Source of the DNA: Streptomyces cinnamoneus
GTDB lineage: Bacteria > Actinomycetota > Actinomycetes > Streptomycetales > Streptomycetaceae
Direction of reading: 5' to 3'
Assembly: GCF_014650495.1 (NCBI RefSeq)
Contig: NZ_BMVB01000024.1
Coordinates: 42,814 to 106,813 of the forward strand
DNA: 64,000 bases
Positions 9,668-18,268 of this stretch are shown piece by piece (the first letter of the stretch is position 1; the number at the start of each line of letters is the position of its first letter). The position numbers and the translations under genes are program-made. The notes below the pieces were generated by a model that saw only the letters and a list, made by a program, of their open reading frames with translations, ran no database searches and was not told the DNA's origin.

Positions 9668-10372
9668 TTACGCGGCCGCGGCGGCCGCAGCGGCCTCCCG
9701 GGCGGCCATGGCGGCCTGACCCCGGGCGCGGGCCCGCTTGGAGTAGGTGATCGTCCAGGTGACGAGGACGACCGGGACGCCGTAGGCGAGGACGGAGTTC
9801 AGGCCGACCATGGTGCCGGTCGACAGGACGTAGGACAGTCCGATGCGGGTGCCGGCCTCGACGACGTACCCCACACCCCAGGCCGTGGTGATCGTGCGCA
9901 TGACACGCCGGAAGCCGGGCTGTTCCGCCCAGAGCCCGTTCCAGCGCTCCAGGCCCTCCTTGGTGCCGTCGGTGCCGAACTTGCGGCCGAAGTAGAACAT
10001 CAGCGGGCGCGGCAGGGCCAGCGACACCAGGCAGACCACGCCGAACAGACCGGTGACGGCGGACTCCTTGACCAGCAGGAGCCGCGTCGAGTGCGGGCCG
10101 ACGACGGTGACGATCACGGTCAGCGCCATGAAGATCAGGGTGACCACGGCGAACTCGTCGATCCGCCGCTGCCAGATCAGGTGGATCACCGTGTCCAGCA
10201 CCGGCCACGCGCCCGAGACCAGCAGCGCCGTGAACTCGCTCCAACCGGCGTCCCTGAGCTGTTGGTACGTCACCATGGGCAGGACGACGTTGAAGACGAT
10301 CGAGACGGCCCACCCCAGGACGGTGGCTTTGTTCACGCCCTTGGACGGCGGCGCGGACGACTGAACGGACAT
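9668..10372 (-). CDS. VC0807 family integral membrane protein
   Basis: 234 residues with five to six predicted membrane helices (about 15-32, 48-64, 75-95, 105-125, 165-185, 190-210) and an Ala-rich tail. The pattern matches the small VC0807 family found in many actinomycetes, whose members resemble half of an intracellular septation-type (IspZ/YciB-like) fold. No enzymatic motif is visible. Transcribed alone. Confidence 0.75.
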   Translation of the reverse strand: MSVQSSAPPSKGVNKATVLGWAVSIVFNVVLPMVTYQQLRDAGWSEFTALLVSGAWPVLDTVIHLIWQRRIDEFAVVTLIFMALTVIVTVVGPHSTRLLLVKESAVTGLFGVVCLVSLALPRPLMFYFGRKFGTDGTKEGLERWNGLWAEQPGFRRVMRTITTAWGVGYVVEAGTRIGLSYVLSTGTMVGLNSVLAYGVPVVLVTWTITYSKRARARGQAAMAAREAAAAAAAA

Positions 10373-10443
10373 CAGAATCCCCCAAGATCAAACATCAGAG
10401 CGAACGGGACCCTAGGGGGAAAACCAGCCATGTGGCAAACGAA

Positions 10444-10485
10444 CGCCCCTGCCGCCGGCATCACGGGATACCGGCGGCAGGGGCG
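10444..10485 (-). terminator. intrinsic-type terminator hairpin
   Basis: Perfect 15-bp stem (arms 10444-10458 and 10471-10485, CGCCCCTGCCGCCGG and its complement) with a 12-nt loop. It starts 10 bp after the stop of the small secreted protein gene and has no T-run, as is usual in Streptomyces. Confidence 0.8.
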
Positions 10486-10494
10486 CCCTACCGC

Positions 10495-10752
10495 TCAGCC
10501 CTCGGACAGGGGTGTACGGAGGGAGATCTGACCGACCGTCTCCCGCGGCAGCTGGCCCTTGACGAGGGAGGCCGCCTTGCCGACCGACACGGCGTCGATC
10601 GGCGCCAGGTGGGTGACGCGGCTGGCGAGCGGGGCAGGGGCGGCGGCACCCTCACCGCCGGCCGCCCGGGCACTGCCGGCGGTCGAGGCCAGGCCGCAGG
10701 CCGCGAGGAGGACCGAACCCGCCGCGACGCGATTCATGAGGCGATTTTTCAT
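10495..10752 (-). CDS. small secreted protein, function unknown
   Basis: 85 residues. The N-terminus is a clear signal peptide (MKNRLMNRV, hydrophobic core, cleavage after A-R-A near residue 30). The mature part is about 55 residues and Ala/Val-rich, with a conserved-looking 'LAPIDAVSVGKAASLVKG' helix. It resembles the small secreted proteins abundant in streptomycetes, but I do not recognise a named family. It has its own strong terminator. Confidence 0.7.
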   Translation of the reverse strand: MKNRLMNRVAAGSVLLAACGLASTAGSARAAGGEGAAAPAPLASRVTHLAPIDAVSVGKAASLVKGQLPRETVGQISLRTPLSEG

Positions 10753-10811
10753 GACCTGTCCAACGACCGTGCGCGGCGCCCGACACGACCGCGCCGGCGG
10801 CGCCGCAATCC

Positions 10812-11474
10812 TCAGTCGTACAGATGATCGGCGTATTGCGGCCCGTAGTACCGCTCCAGCTCCTCCAGCGTCTGCCCGGTCGGCTCCAGCGCCTGGGCGA
10901 TGCGCGCCCGCGAGGGGACCGCCTCGGGATCCCACGTCTCCGGCTTCCACAGGCCGGAGCGGAGGAACGCCTTGGAGCAGTGGAAGAAGATCTCCTCGAT
11001 CTCGACGAGGAGGGCGACCCGGGGGCGGTGCCCCTTCACGGCCAGCCGGTCGAAGAAGGGCGCGTCCTTCAGGAGCCGGGCGCGGCCGTTGATGCGCAGG
11101 CTGTCGCTGCGCCCGGGGATCAGGTACAGCAGGCCGACGTGCGGGTTGACGAGGACGTTGCGGAAGCCGTCGGCCCGCCGGTTGCCCGGCCGTTCCGGCA
11201 CCACGACGGTGGTGTCGTCGAGGACGAGGGTGAACCCGGTCGGGTCGCCCTTGGGGGAGCCGTCGCAGCTGCCGTCCGCCCCGGCCGTCGAGACCACACA
11301 GAACGGCGACTGCGCCAGCCACTGCCGGTCCTGCTCCGCCAGCCGGGCGCGCACCTTGCCCGCCGCGCGCGCCGTCGGCGGCCCGCCGAGCAGCTCCGTC
11401 AGCTCCTCGTCCGACGTGATCTCCACCATCCCGTCGGCAAGCGTCCCGGCGGTCCGTATCCCAGCCGTCCCCAT
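10812..11474 (-). CDS. PPOX-type flavoprotein (MSMEG_1061-like)
   Basis: 220 residues of the pyridoxamine-5'-phosphate-oxidase split-barrel fold. Recognisable elements are FCVVSTAG...SPKGDP near residues 60-80, FRNVLVNPHVGLLYLIPG near 105-120, and LRINGRARL, which form the flavin site. These enzymes bind FMN or F420 and reduce small molecules; the substrate is unknown. The ATG at 11474 is preceded by GGAGGGG, which decides against the longer upstream frame. Confidence 0.85.
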   Translation of the reverse strand: MGTAGIRTAGTLADGMVEITSDEELTELLGGPPTARAAGKVRARLAEQDRQWLAQSPFCVVSTAGADGSCDGSPKGDPTGFTLVLDDTTVVVPERPGNRRADGFRNVLVNPHVGLLYLIPGRSDSLRINGRARLLKDAPFFDRLAVKGHRPRVALLVEIEEIFFHCSKAFLRSGLWKPETWDPEAVPSRARIAQALEPTGQTLEELERYYGPQYADHLYD

Positions 11475-11779
11475 CGAGCAATCCCCTCCGTGCGGTGCGG
11501 GTTCGCGCGGCGCCGGGCCCGGGCCCGGCGAGGGCCGCGCGAGCATGCCGCCAGCTTATGCACCCGGCGCACACCATGATCACGGCTGTGTCCGACGCCT
11601 CACCCCCGACGACCGGACACCCCGTCAAGATCGTTAATCGGAACCGCTTCGATCTTCACCATATTGGGCGGAAATCCTACTTTCCACTCCCTTCCTCCGG
11701 AGCCGGCGCCCTAGCGTGCCGGGTGATCCGAGCCCCGCCGCCCATCCGCCCCGGCTCCCCGCGAAAGGCCGCGCACGCG
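11475..11779. other. gene-free region between PPOX and geosmin synthase genes
   Basis: 305 bp between divergent genes, with noticeably lower GC near 11630-11700. It holds the dyad annotated at 11627-11656 and a short GGAAA-N6-TTTCC repeat at about 11670-11685. No ORF with a supporting ribosome site was seen. Confidence 0.6.
11627..11656. promoter_or_regulatory. dyad upstream of geosmin synthase
   Basis: Perfect 7-bp arms AAGATCG (11627-11633) and CGATCTT (11650-11656), 124 bp before the geosmin synthase start, in an AT-richer patch. A regulator-binding site or part of the promoter is plausible; no cognate factor can be named. Confidence 0.4.
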
Positions 11780-14026
11780 ATGCCGAACCCCTTCGAGCTC
11801 CCCCGCTTCTACACGCCGTATCCGGCACGCCTCAATCCTCACCTGGACAGCACCCGGGAACACACCAAGGCGTGGGCCAGGGAGATGGAGATGATCGAGG
11901 GCTCGGGCATCTGGGACGAGTCGGACTTCGATTCCCACGACTACGCTCTGCTGTGCTCCTACACCCACCCCGACGCCTCGGGGGTGCTGCTCGACCTGAT
12001 CACCGACTGGTACGTGTGGGTGTTCTTCTTCGACGACGACTTCCTGGCCCGCTTCAAGCGCACCGGGGACATGCGCGGCGCGAAGGAGTACCTCGACCGG
12101 CTGCCGGCGTTCATGCCGCTGGAGTCGGCCGTGCCCGACGAGGAGCCCGTCAACCAGGTCGAGGCGGGCCTGGCCGACCTGTGGGCCCGTACCGTCCCCT
12201 CGATGTCCCCGGAATGGCGCCGACGCTTCCGCGAGAGCACCTGGCACCTGCTGGAGGAGTCCCTGTGGGAGCTGTCCAACATCAATGAGGGGCGGGTCGC
12301 CAACCCCGTCGAGTACATCGAGATGCGCCGCAAAGTCGGCGGCGCCCCCTGGTCGGCCCATCTCGTCGAGCTCGCGGCCGGGGCCGAGGTCCCCGACCGC
12401 ATCGCCGCGAGCCGGCCGATGCGGGTCCTCAAGGACACCTTCTCGGACGGCGTCCACCTGCGCAACGACCTGTTCTCCTACGAGCGCGAGACGCAGAACG
12501 AGGGCGAGCTCGCCAACGCCGTCCTCGTGCTGGAGCGGTTCCTGGGCTGCACCACCCAGGAGGCCGCCGACGCCGTCAACGACCTCCTCACCTCGCGGCT
12601 GCAGCAGTTCGAGCACACCGTTCTGACCGAGCTGGAGCCGCTCTTCGCCGAGCACGCCCTGGACACCCCCGCGCGCGCCGACGTCCTCGCGTACGTCAAG
12701 GGTCTGCAGGACTGGCAGTCCGGCGGCCACGAATGGCACATGCGCTCCAGCCGCTACATGAACGGCGCCACCCGCGGCGACTCCCCCGCGGCCGGCGCCC
12801 TGCTGGGCGGCCCGCTGGGTCTGGGAACGTCGGCGGCGCGGCTGGTCCCCTCCATCCTGGCGTCCCTGCCCGCCCGGCTGCGCAGCTACACGCACGTCCC
12901 GTTCGAGCAGGTGGGCCACCTGCCGCTGCCCGACTTCGCCATGCCCTTCCCGACCCGGCTGAGCCCCCACCTGAACGGCTCGCGCCGGCGGAACCTCGAC
13001 TGGGGGCACCGCATGGGCTTCCTCGCGCCCGAGCCGGGCGACCCCCTCGCCGGCTGCTGGGACGAGGGCAAGCTCCGGGACTACGACTTCGCCCTGTGCG
13101 CCGCCGGCATCCATCCCGGGGCCACTCCCGAAGAGCTCGACCTGGCAACGGACTGGCTCACCTGGGGCACCTACGGCGACGACGTCTACCCCGCGGTCTT
13201 CGGCCGCTCCGCCGACGTCACCGCGCCCAGGACGTGCACCGCACGGCTGAAGGAGTTCATGCCGCTCGACATGGGGCTCACCGAGGCCCCCCGCAATCCC
13301 CTGGAGCGCGGCCTGGCCGACCTGTGGGCCCGCACCGCGGCGCCCATGCCCGACGACCACCGCGCAGAGTTCCGCGTTGCCGTCGAGGTCATGCTGGACA
13401 GCTGGCTGTGGGAGCTCGCCAACCAGCGGCAGAACCGCATCCCCGAGCCCGTCGACTACATCGAGATGCGCCGCAAGACCTTCGGATCCGACCTCACCAT
13501 GAGCCTGTCCCGCTTCGGCCACGGCAAGACCCTGCCGCCGGAGATCTACCGCTCGCGCCCGGTCCAGGCCATGGAGAACGCGGCCGCCGACTACGCCTGC
13601 CTGATGAACGACGTCTTCTCCTACCAGAAGGAGATCCAGTTCGAGGGCGAGGTGCACAACGCCGTCCTCGTCGTCCAGAACTTCTTCAACTGCGGCCGCC
13701 ACGAGGCCCTCGCCATCGTCAGCGACCTCATGACGTCCCGGATGCGGGAGTTCCAGCACGTGGCCGACACCCAGCTGCCCGTCCTGTGCAAGGAGTTCGA
13801 GCTGGACGCCGCGGGCTGCGCGACGCTCGAAGGCTACGCGCAGGAGCTCAAGGACTGGCTCTCCGCGATCCTCACCTGGCACCGGGAGTGCCACCGGTAC
13901 GGTGAGGCCGACCTGCTGCGCCACAACGCACCGCCGGCCGCCCCCACGGCAGCGCTGCCATGGGGCACCCCCACGGGCCTGGGCACCTCGGGCACCCGGC
14001 TCGCCACGCTGCTCGGCTCGCGCTGA
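11780..14026 (+). CDS. geoA: geosmin synthase (germacradienol/geosmin synthase)
   Basis: 748 residues made of two class I terpene-cyclase domains, the usual length of geosmin synthase. The N-terminal domain has the acidic motif DDDFLA near residue 84-89 and the NSE motif NDLFSYERE near 228; it should convert farnesyl diphosphate to germacradienol/germacrene D. The C-terminal domain begins after the DFAMPF linker, with a DDVYP motif near 467 and NDVFSYQKE near 609, and fragments germacradienol to geosmin. S. coelicolor's enzyme has DDHFLE where this one has DDDFLA. The ATG at 11780 gives the family's normal N-terminus (MPNPFELPRFY). Transcribed alone with its own terminator. Confidence 0.96.
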   Translation: MPNPFELPRFYTPYPARLNPHLDSTREHTKAWAREMEMIEGSGIWDESDFDSHDYALLCSYTHPDASGVLLDLITDWYVWVFFFDDDFLARFKRTGDMRGAKEYLDRLPAFMPLESAVPDEEPVNQVEAGLADLWARTVPSMSPEWRRRFRESTWHLLEESLWELSNINEGRVANPVEYIEMRRKVGGAPWSAHLVELAAGAEVPDRIAASRPMRVLKDTFSDGVHLRNDLFSYERETQNEGELANAVLVLERFLGCTTQEAADAVNDLLTSRLQQFEHTVLTELEPLFAEHALDTPARADVLAYVKGLQDWQSGGHEWHMRSSRYMNGATRGDSPAAGALLGGPLGLGTSAARLVPSILASLPARLRSYTHVPFEQVGHLPLPDFAMPFPTRLSPHLNGSRRRNLDWGHRMGFLAPEPGDPLAGCWDEGKLRDYDFALCAAGIHPGATPEELDLATDWLTWGTYGDDVYPAVFGRSADVTAPRTCTARLKEFMPLDMGLTEAPRNPLERGLADLWARTAAPMPDDHRAEFRVAVEVMLDSWLWELANQRQNRIPEPVDYIEMRRKTFGSDLTMSLSRFGHGKTLPPEIYRSRPVQAMENAAADYACLMNDVFSYQKEIQFEGEVHNAVLVVQNFFNCGRHEALAIVSDLMTSRMREFQHVADTQLPVLCKEFELDAAGCATLEGYAQELKDWLSAILTWHRECHRYGEADLLRHNAPPAAPTAALPWGTPTGLGTSGTRLATLLGSR

Positions 14027-14050
14027 CGCCGCGCACCCCGCCACACCCCG

Positions 14051-14078
14051 CCCGCCGTCCGTGCAACCGGACGGCGGG
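14051..14078 (+). terminator. terminator after geosmin synthase
   Basis: Perfect 11-bp stem CCCGCCGTCCG/CGGACGGCGGG around a TGCAAC loop, 25 bp past the geosmin synthase stop. Confidence 0.8.
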
Positions 14079-14132
14079 CTGCGGCGTCCCCGGCAGGACG
14101 GACACGATCAAGCACGCCGACAGGAGCCGCAC

Positions 14133-14756
14133 ATGACGGGAACAGCCCCCCGCTACCTCTACCTCGCCCGGCACGGCGAGGCGCTGCCGGACCACAGCGG
14201 GCTGGCGGAGAACGGCCACCGCCAGGCCGCCCTGCTCGGTGAGCGGCTCCGGGGCGTTCCGCTGGCGGCCGTCCACCACAGCCCGCTGGCCCGCGCGGAG
14301 CAGACCGCCCGGATCGTCGCCGACCGGCTCGACGGCGTTCCCCTGCACCTGACGGAGTGCGCCGGGGACTACGTCCCGTACGTGCCCACGGCGGAGGAGC
14401 TGCCGCCGGATTCGGCCGACTTCCTGCTCCGCTACGTCGCCCAGTTCTCGGAGGAGGATCCCGCCCGGGGCACGGCGCTGGCCGCGGAGGCGCTGGAGCG
14501 CTTCACGGGCCCGGTGCCGGGCGACGAGGCGCGCCACGAGCTGATCGTCACCCACAACTTCCTCATCGGCTGGTTCGTCCGCGCCGCGCTGGACGCCCCT
14601 CGGTGGCGGTGGCTGGGCCTGAACCAGTGCAACGCGGCCCTGACCGTCATTCGCTACGCACCGAACCGGCCGTCCTCCGTGCTCGTCTCCAACGACATGC
14701 GCCACCTGCCCGAGGAGCTGCGCTGGACGGGCTTCCCGCCCGAGCTGCACGTGTGA
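14133..14756 (+). CDS. histidine phosphatase family protein
   Basis: 207 residues of the phosphoglycerate-mutase-like superfamily. The catalytic LARHGE motif is near residues 10-15, a HSPLARAEQTA segment near 48-58 carries the conserved Arg, and HNF near 140 carries the second His. The substrate is unknown. Start ATG at 14133 follows an AGGAG site. It precedes the cysteine-rich peptide gene by 166 bp, and whether it belongs to that unit is unclear. Confidence 0.87.
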   Translation: MTGTAPRYLYLARHGEALPDHSGLAENGHRQAALLGERLRGVPLAAVHHSPLARAEQTARIVADRLDGVPLHLTECAGDYVPYVPTAEELPPDSADFLLRYVAQFSEEDPARGTALAAEALERFTGPVPGDEARHELIVTHNFLIGWFVRAALDAPRWRWLGLNQCNAALTVIRYAPNRPSSVLVSNDMRHLPEELRWTGFPPELHV

Positions 14757-14922
14757 CGGCGGCCACCTTGGCCTGAATTCGGGTGGCACCTTTCCGGATG
14801 CCGCACAAGACTCCGAATGTCCGCCCGGAGAGACGGCGGGCCGAAGCTCAGTGACGTTCACCCTCGCCCGCTCCTCAGCGACGTGCGAGCGGGCACCACT
14901 TCGATCCAGAAGGAGTGCGGAA

Positions 14923-15108
14923 ATGTCCAAGAGGCTGGAATCGATGGGCAGCAGGCTCCTGGGCCTGTTCGTGCCCAAGGTCGAAGCGGCGGCGTCCGTG
15001 CAGGCGTGCCAGTGCTTCAACTCCTGCTGGCAGTGCGCCCGGAGCGCATGCTGCGTGAACACGTACTGCGGCTCGATCAACTGTTGGAAGAGCTGTCCGA
15101 AGTGCTGA
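14923..15108 (+). CDS. cysteine-rich precursor peptide (putative disulfide-rich RiPP or bacteriocin)
   Basis: 61 residues. ATG 14923 has a near-perfect GAAGGAG site 7 bp upstream. Residues 1-28 look like a leader: basic N-terminus, short amphipathic or hydrophobic part (RLLGLFVPKV), then an EAAASVQA stretch with Ala at -1/-3, as for signal-peptidase-like cleavage. The remaining 33 residues hold 10 cysteines in a C-x-C-x3-C-x2-C pattern continuing to the C-terminus, plus Trp, Asn and Lys. A hairpin follows at once, then four genes for redox (MauE, TlpA), export (ABC) and proteolysis (S26). I infer a ribosomally made peptide with up to five disulfides. A metal-binding peptide is the main alternative. 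I know no named family. Confidence 0.75.
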   Translation: MSKRLESMGSRLLGLFVPKVEAAASVQACQCFNSCWQCARSACCVNTYCGSINCWKSCPKC

Positions 15109-15118
15109 CGCCGTAGGG

Positions 15119-15136
15119 AGCCGCCGCGAGGCGGCT
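15119..15136 (+). terminator. attenuating hairpin after precursor gene
   Basis: 7-bp GC stem AGCCGCC/GGCGGCT with a 4-nt loop followed by TCTGT, 11 bp past the precursor stop. Placed as in many RiPP operons, where it lowers read-through so the precursor is made in excess over the processing genes. Confidence 0.6.
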
Positions 15137-15157
15137 TCTGTGCGAAGGCATGCACGA

Positions 15158-15214
15158 GGGAACACCGGTTTCCGCGGCGCCGGCACCCGAACGCCGCCGC
15201 GTACCGGTGTTCCC
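15158..15214 (+). other. long inverted repeat before mauE-like gene
   Basis: Perfect 12-bp arms GGGAACACCGGT (15158-15169) and ACCGGTGTTCCC (15203-15214). An inner CGCGGCG/CGCCGCG pair extends the stem. The structure ends 36 bp before the GTG of the mauE-like gene. It may be a second terminator, an RNA-stability element or an operator. Confidence 0.6.
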
Positions 15215-15250
15215 GGTCGTTCGCCCGCGAACCGCCGTGGAGGAGAACCG

Positions 15251-15814
15251 GTGACCTACCCAGAGGTCGGGATCCGCTGCCTGATCGGAGGAATGTTCCT
15301 GATCTCCGCCGCCACGAAGCTGGCGGGGCCGCGTGCCTTCCGTGCCTTCGCCGACTCCCTCGCGCAGATGCGGCTGTTCCCCGCGCCGCTGGTGCGTCCG
15401 CTGGCCGCGCTGGTGGTGACCGGCGAGTGCCTCGTCTGCCTGCTCCTCGCCGTGCCGGCCCCGGCGGCGGCCGCGGGCGGCTTCGTCCTTGCAGCGGTGC
15501 TGCTCCTCGCGTTCGCGGGGGCGGTGGCCGTCGTGGCCGGGCGGGGCACCCGGACGCCCTGCCGGTGCTTCGGCACGTCGTCGACGCCGCTCGGGCTGCG
15601 GCACGTCGTGCGCAACGTGCTGCTCGCGGCCGTCGCCGGGGCGGGTGCGGCGGTCACGGGGGCGGCGGGCCGGACGCAGCCGGCGGGCCTGGTCCTGGCG
15701 GCCCTCGCCGGGCTGCTGCTGGGCGGGCTCGTCGCCGTGCTCGACGACATCCTCGGGCTGTTCCAGTCCCTCGACACCAAAGCCGCGGCCGCAGGTCCGC
15801 GCGGCCCGCGCTGA
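15251..15814 (+). CDS. MauE/DoxX-type redox-associated membrane protein
   Basis: 187 residues with four to five membrane helices (about 5-22, 45-65, 72-95, 110-130, 140-165). The first segment IGGMFLISAATKLAGP is the MauE/DoxX signature, and a TPCRCFG motif with two cysteines lies near residue 105, in the position of the redox-active cysteines of MauE. MauE is needed for disulfide formation in methylamine dehydrogenase; here no such enzyme is present and the client is probably the 10-Cys peptide. GTG start preceded by GGAGGAG. It is 20 bp upstream of the thioredoxin-like gene. Confidence 0.85.
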   Translation: MTYPEVGIRCLIGGMFLISAATKLAGPRAFRAFADSLAQMRLFPAPLVRPLAALVVTGECLVCLLLAVPAPAAAAGGFVLAAVLLLAFAGAVAVVAGRGTRTPCRCFGTSSTPLGLRHVVRNVLLAAVAGAGAAVTGAAGRTQPAGLVLAALAGLLLGGLVAVLDDILGLFQSLDTKAAAAGPRGPR

Positions 15815-15833
15815 GAAGAGAACGGAGACTGCC

Positions 15834-16379
15834 GTGACCCTCGTGCTCGTCGCTGCCCTCGTCCTCGTCGGACTCCTGTGCTCACTGGACCTCCTGCTCA
15901 CCGTCGGCGTCATCAAGCGCCTCCGCGAGCACACCGAGCTGCTGTCCCGCAAGGGTGAGGCGACGCCCTCGCTCGCCACCGGTGAGGAGGTCGGTGCGTT
16001 CTCGGCGACGTCGGTGGACGGCGAGGCGGTGACCGACACGATGATCGACACCGAGACGGTGGTCGCGTTCTTCTCCACCACGTGCGGGCCCTGCAAGGAG
16101 AAGCTGCCGAAGTTCGTGGAGTACGCGCGCTCCGTCCCGGGCGGCCGCGGCCGCGTGCTGGCCACGGTGATCGGTGAGCCCGGCGAGACGGCCCCCATGG
16201 TCGAAGCCCTGCGCCCGGTGGCCCGGGTGACGACCGAGGACGCCTCCGGGGCGATGGGAGAAGCCTTCAAGGTGATGGCCTATCCGGTGGTGCTCAAGGT
16301 CAACCGGACCACCGACGGCCGCCTGCTGGTCATGGCCGACCGGGTCGACGTCGATCGGCCCGCCGTCGCCCCCGTATGA
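15834..16379 (+). CDS. membrane-anchored TlpA/MauD-type thioredoxin
   Basis: 181 residues. A single N-terminal membrane helix (residues 2-25) is followed by a short linker and a thioredoxin fold facing the outside, with the FFSTTCGPCKEKLP active site near residues 80-93 (CxxC). The cis-Pro is in YPVV near 148. MauE/MauD-like pairs pass electrons across the membrane to or from secreted thiols. Its last 4 bp overlap the ABC transporter start (ATGA), so the two are co-translated. GTG start, GGAG site. Confidence 0.87.
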   Translation: MTLVLVAALVLVGLLCSLDLLLTVGVIKRLREHTELLSRKGEATPSLATGEEVGAFSATSVDGEAVTDTMIDTETVVAFFSTTCGPCKEKLPKFVEYARSVPGGRGRVLATVIGEPGETAPMVEALRPVARVTTEDASGAMGEAFKVMAYPVVLKVNRTTDGRLLVMADRVDVDRPAVAPV

Positions 16380-18268
16380 GCGGGGGCGTGAACACGGGCG
16401 CGGACGACGGCACCGCCACGGCCTCCGCGCCGCGCCGGGCCCTGATCGCCGGACGGCTGGTCGCCCGGGCCGCGCCCGGCACCCTGGCGCTGTACGCGCT
16501 GCCCGCCCTCGCCACCGGCGCCCTGCCCGTCGCCACGGCGTGGTCCACGAAGCTGGTCATCGACAGGATCGTCGCCGGTGGCGGCCGGGCGGAGCTGCTG
16601 CTGCCCGCCCTGGCGCTGGTGACGGCCGGCCTCGTCGCGGGCGTCACCCCGCACCTGGTGCGGTACCTGCGCACCGAACTGGACCGCAGGGTCGGACTGT
16701 ACGCACAGGACCGGCTGTTCCGTGCCGTGGACCGATTCGTGGGGCTGGGGCGGTTCGAGAACCCCCGTTTCCTGGACCGGCTGCGGCTGGCCCAGCAGAC
16801 GGACGTCGCCTCACCGGCCGCCGCCCAGGCCGTCGACGGCCTGCTGGGCATCGCGCGCTCGGCCTTCACGATCGCCGGGTTCGTCGGCTCCCTGTCCCTG
16901 ATCAGCCCGCTGATGACCGCGCTGGTGCTGGTGGCCGGCGCCCCCGCGCTCGCCGCCGAGATCACGCTCTCGCGGCGGCGGGCGCGCACCGTCTGGGACA
17001 TCGGGCCGGCCGAGCGGCGGGAGTTCTTCTACCAGGGCCTGCTCACGAGCGTGGAGGCGGCCAAGGAGATCCGGCTGTTCGGCACCGGCGCCTTCCTGCG
17101 GGGGCGGATGCTGGCCGACCGGCGCACCGCCATCAGCGCGCGCCGGGCGCTGGACCTGCGCGAGGTCCGGGTGCAGGCGGGGCTGGGGCTGCTGGCGGCG
17201 CTCGTCTCCGGCGCAGGCCTGCTCTGGGCGGTCGGCGCCGCCGGCGCCGGCGAGCTCACGCCCGGCGACGTCGCGGTGTTCATCGCCGCCGTGGTCGGGG
17301 TGCAGGGGGCCGTCACCACCCTGGCGAACGACGTCGCCGGCGTGCACCAGTCCCTCCTGCTCTTCGACCACTACGTGGCCGTGACCGGCGCGGGGCCCGA
17401 ACTGCCCACGGCGGACACACCCCTTCCGCTGCCGCGCCTGCGCCGCGGCATCGAGCTGCGCGACGTGTGGTTCCGCTACTCCCCCGACCATCCCTGGGTG
17501 TTGCGGGGAGTGGACCTGTTCGTCCCGCACGGCACGTCCGTCGGGCTCGTCGGCCTGAACGGCTCGGGAAAGTCCACGCTCGTCAAACTGCTGTGCCGCT
17601 TCTACGACCCCACGCGCGGGGCAATCCTGTGGGACGGCGTGGACATCCGTCACGTCGACGTCGCGGAGCTGCGGCGCAACATCAGTGCGGTGTTCCAGGA
17701 CTACATGGACTACGACATGACCGTGTCGGAGAACATCGCCCAGGGCGACCTCGACGCCCTCGGCGACCCCGGGCGGATCCGCACCGCGGCACGGCGTGCC
17801 GGCGTCGACGACACGCTCGCCGCGCTGCCCCACGGCTACGACACCCTGCTGTCGCGGATCTTCTTCATGGAGTCCGACAAGGACGACCCCGCGACGGGGG
17901 TCCTGCTGTCCGGCGGGCAGTGCCAGCGGCTGGCGCTGGCCCGGGCGTTCCTCCGCGACCGGCGGGACCTGATGATCCTCGACGAGCCGTCGGCCGGGCT
18001 CGACGCCGCCGCCGAGTACGAGGTCCACAGCTCGCTGCGGCGCTACCGGGCCGGCCGGACGAGCCTGCTCGTCTCCCACCGGCTGGGGGCGCTGCGCGAC
18101 GTCGACACCCTCGTCGTGCTGTCCGGGGGCCGCGTCGCCGAACAAGGGGACCACGCCGCCCTGATGGCGGCCGAGGGGGTGTACGCCCGGCTGTTCACGT
18201 TGCAGGCTTCCGGATACCGGGCCGGGGACGGGCCCGGGGCACCCTCGGCGCTGAAGGATGTGCGATGA
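16376..18268 (+). CDS. ABC exporter, fused permease-ATPase (peptide export type)
   Basis: 630 residues. Six membrane helices span about 35-330, followed by an ATPase domain: Walker A GLNGSGKST near residue 394, Q-loop VFQDYMDYD near 440, signature LSGGQ near 511 (LSGGQCQRLALARAF), Walker B LMILDEPS near 531 and H-loop SHRLG near 567. There is no N-terminal C39 peptidase, so a leader must be removed by another protein; the next gene encodes an S26 peptidase. Coupled to both neighbours by ATGA overlaps. Probable cargo: the cysteine-rich peptide. Confidence 0.88.
   Translation: MSGGVNTGADDGTATASAPRRALIAGRLVARAAPGTLALYALPALATGALPVATAWSTKLVIDRIVAGGGRAELLLPALALVTAGLVAGVTPHLVRYLRTELDRRVGLYAQDRLFRAVDRFVGLGRFENPRFLDRLRLAQQTDVASPAAAQAVDGLLGIARSAFTIAGFVGSLSLISPLMTALVLVAGAPALAAEITLSRRRARTVWDIGPAERREFFYQGLLTSVEAAKEIRLFGTGAFLRGRMLADRRTAISARRALDLREVRVQAGLGLLAALVSGAGLLWAVGAAGAGELTPGDVAVFIAAVVGVQGAVTTLANDVAGVHQSLLLFDHYVAVTGAGPELPTADTPLPLPRLRRGIELRDVWFRYSPDHPWVLRGVDLFVPHGTSVGLVGLNGSGKSTLVKLLCRFYDPTRGAILWDGVDIRHVDVAELRRNISAVFQDYMDYDMTVSENIAQGDLDALGDPGRIRTAARRAGVDDTLAALPHGYDTLLSRIFFMESDKDDPATGVLLSGGQCQRLALARAFLRDRRDLMILDEPSAGLDAAAEYEVHSSLRRYRAGRTSLLVSHRLGALRDVDTLVVLSGGRVAEQGDHAALMAAEGVYARLFTLQASGYRAGDGPGAPSALKDVR

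Noticed and set aside
11711..14044. 777-codon minus-strand frame antisense to geosmin synthase
   Set aside because: No family-like sequence, Val/Gly/Leu-biased composition typical of antisense shadow frames; the sense protein is certain.
14133..14756. Histidine phosphatase as part of the Cys-rich peptide unit
   Set aside because: Separate ribosome site and a 166-bp gap; the family has no known link to peptide maturation. Left as a neighbour only.
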